From Deltaproteobacteria bacterium (GTDB taxonomy: Bacteria; Myxococcota_A; UBA796; UBA2385): a stretch of 6,256 nt of DNA. The stretch spans positions 1-6,256 of the forward strand of contig CANHON010000284.1 of assembly GCA_947462115.1 (NCBI GenBank). Direction: 5' to 3'. Both the position numbers and the translations under genes were made by a program. Each line of letters begins with the position of its first letter. Position 1 is the first letter of the stretch. Under the pieces are notes generated by a model, which worked only from the letters and a program-made list of their open reading frames with translations, had not been told where the DNA came from and made no database searches. This document shows, piece after piece, positions 5,226 through 6,256 of the stretch.

Positions 5226-6151
5226 GCGGCCGGGGGGGCGCTCCGGCGGGGTGGGCGGCCCTCGGGGCGGTGGCGCTGCTCGGGCTTGGCTTGCTGTGGC
5301 TGCTTTTGAGCGGGCAGTCGACCGAGGGGCCGGTGCCCATCGCCGTCCTCGCCGCGGTCGAGCCGGCGCCCGCGCCGCGCTGGGCGGGCGCCTCGGGCTA
5401 CCGCATGGCCTTGCTGCCGGCCGGCACGGCACAGCTCGGCTGCACCGCGGGCCAGGGCGGGCGCTGCGCCGACGACGAGCGGCCGGCGCGCGCCGTCACC
5501 CGGAGCCGGGCGCTGTGGGTGGGCGAGACCGAGGTCACCCAAGCGCTGTGGGAGCGCGTGCTGCACGTCAACCCCGCGGGCTTCGCCGGCTGTGCGCGCT
5601 GCCCGGTCGAGGGCCTGAGCTGGACCGACGCCGCCGCCTTCGCCGACGCCCTGTCGGCCTTCGACGGCCTGCCGCCCTGCTACCGGATCTCCGGCGAGGA
5701 GGTCGCGTGGCCAGAAGGCCTGGCTTGCCTCGGCTATCGCCTGCCCACCGAGGCCGAATGGGAGGCCGCCGCCCGCGCCGGCGGCGACCAGCGCTTCGCC
5801 GGGGGCGACGCGGCGCTGGCCGTCGCTTGGATCGAGGGCAACTCGGCCCAACGAACGCACCCGGTGGGCCAAAAGCGGCCGAACGCCTTGGGCTTGGTGG
5901 ACATGAGCGGGGGCGTCTGGGAGTGGGTGTGGGACTGGTACGGGCCCTACCCGGCCGACGGCGCGCCAGAGGTCGATCCGCTCGGCCCGGCGACCGGGCA
6001 GACCCGCGTGCGGCGGGGCGGCGCCTGGCTGACCTCCGCCGACTTCGCCCGGGTGTCGGCGCGGTTCTACTTCACGCCGGAGACGGCGAGCGACATCGTC
6101 GGGCTCCGGCTGGTGCGCACGGCGGCTCCCGCGGAGGCGGCGGCGCTGTAA
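5222..6151 (+). CDS. FGE/SUMF-like domain protein with N-terminal membrane anchor, lacking catalytic cysteines
   Basis: The GTG start at 5222 overlaps the previous gene's TGA by four bases (GTGA), so translational coupling is likely. The 309-aa product has a membrane segment at about 11-30 (WAALGAVALLGLGLLWLLLS) and a short Ala/Pro linker. An FGE-sulfatase-type domain follows at about 60-300, with LLPAGTAQLGC, LWVGETEVTQALWERV, CPVEGLSWTDAAAFADAL, CLGYRLPTEAEWEAAAR, NALGLVDMSGGVWEW, RRGGAWL and GLRLVRTA. This is the fuller and more canonical of the two copies, keeping the WEWVWDWY segment (233-240). The catalytic cysteine places after RGGAW are Thr271 and Ala276, so it is probably not an active sulfatase-maturing enzyme. 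Cysteines 74, 82, 124, 127, 153 and 169 pair in position with those of the lipoprotein copy. The two genes look like an old tandem duplication. It is probably anchored in the inner membrane facing outwards. Confidence 0.88.
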   Translation: MSGRGGAPAGWAALGAVALLGLGLLWLLLSGQSTEGPVPIAVLAAVEPAPAPRWAGASGYRMALLPAGTAQLGCTAGQGGRCADDERPARAVTRSRALWVGETEVTQALWERVLHVNPAGFAGCARCPVEGLSWTDAAAFADALSAFDGLPPCYRISGEEVAWPEGLACLGYRLPTEAEWEAAARAGGDQRFAGGDAALAVAWIEGNSAQRTHPVGQKRPNALGLVDMSGGVWEWVWDWYGPYPADGAPEVDPLGPATGQTRVRRGGAWLTSADFARVSARFYFTPETASDIVGLRLVRTAAPAEAAAL

Positions 6152-6256
6152 GGCGCGGCACCGGCCCCTGGGCCCTGTCGCAGAGCGACGCGCTGCAGGT
6201 CATTCAGGGTTGGGTGGCCGTGGCCTGCCGCCCGGTGGACGGAGCGCCGGGCCACC
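6152..6256. other. Right-edge stretch, no gene supported
   Basis: A plus-strand frame starting at 6151 is open to the window edge and reads ...DALQVIQGWVAVACRPVD..., which could be the beginning of another gene, but it has no clear start codon or ribosome-binding site. A short GGCCC-CT-GGGCC stem (6163-6174) follows the operon's last stop. It has no T-run, so it is not a convincing terminator. Confidence 0.3.

Noticed and set aside
3090..5432. Minus-strand open frame of 780 codons
   Set aside because: Antisense shadow across three plus-strand genes with clear motifs, membrane segments and operon spacing; its own translation is Arg/Gly/Ala/Pro/His-rich without domains.
4368..6151. Calling the two FGE-like proteins active formylglycine-generating enzymes
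   Set aside because: The two cysteines expected after the RGGSW/RGGAW motif are replaced in both, and no sulfatase gene is in the window.
6163..6174. Terminator after the operon
   Set aside because: The stem is only five base pairs with a two-base loop, and no T-run follows.

Overview
The window is about 70% G+C with strongly G/C-ending codons. It carries several copies of a cysteine-rich formylglycine-generating-enzyme-like (FGE/SUMF-type) domain and the start of an Rpn-type nuclease gene. This suggests a high-GC, Gram-negative-type bacterium of the Myxococcota or former Deltaproteobacteria. That placement is inference from style and family content; no phylogenetic marker is present. I see no rRNA, tRNA, CRISPR array or complete insertion sequence.

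Layout. (1) Positions 1-223, minus strand: the N-terminal third of an Rpn / PD-(D/E)XK 'putative transposase' gene that runs off the left edge. (2) 224-543: no gene, but a 19-bp-period repeat carrying GTCAGYTGAC palindromes (about 330-388) and a perfect AAACAT-CC-ATGTTT inverted repeat (428-441). (3) About 544-881, plus strand: the decayed remnant of a third FGE-like gene, with an in-frame stop, a frameshift and a large internal deletion. (4) 917-2221, minus strand: an unrecognised, cysteine-free, Pro/Ser/Thr/Lys/Asn-rich protein ending in a Lys/Asn tail. (5) 2222-2376: a divergent intergenic region with a possible promoter. (6) 2377-6151, plus strand: four tightly packed genes that look like one operon. 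(7) 6152-6256: a right edge with no gene I can support.

The operon encodes, in order: a 252-aa Ala-rich helical, apolipoprotein-like coiled-coil protein with a Gly/Ala hydrophobic N-terminus; a 389-aa helical protein with a two-helix hydrophobic hairpin and a charged C-terminal coiled coil; an FGE-like probable lipoprotein with an Ala/Pro linker; and a second FGE-like protein with an N-terminal membrane anchor. The last two overlap by 4 bp. Both FGE-like proteins keep the fold motifs and six matched cysteines, but both lack the two catalytic cysteines of true FGE. They are therefore more likely binding or structural modules at the cell surface than sulfatase-maturing enzymes.

The reading I favour is a membrane-associated operon that pairs helical, membrane-active or scaffolding proteins with two extracytoplasmic FGE-fold proteins. 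It faces a divergently transcribed disordered protein, beside a decaying stretch that holds a dead FGE paralogue and an Rpn gene. No function for the operon as a whole can be assigned from sequence alone.
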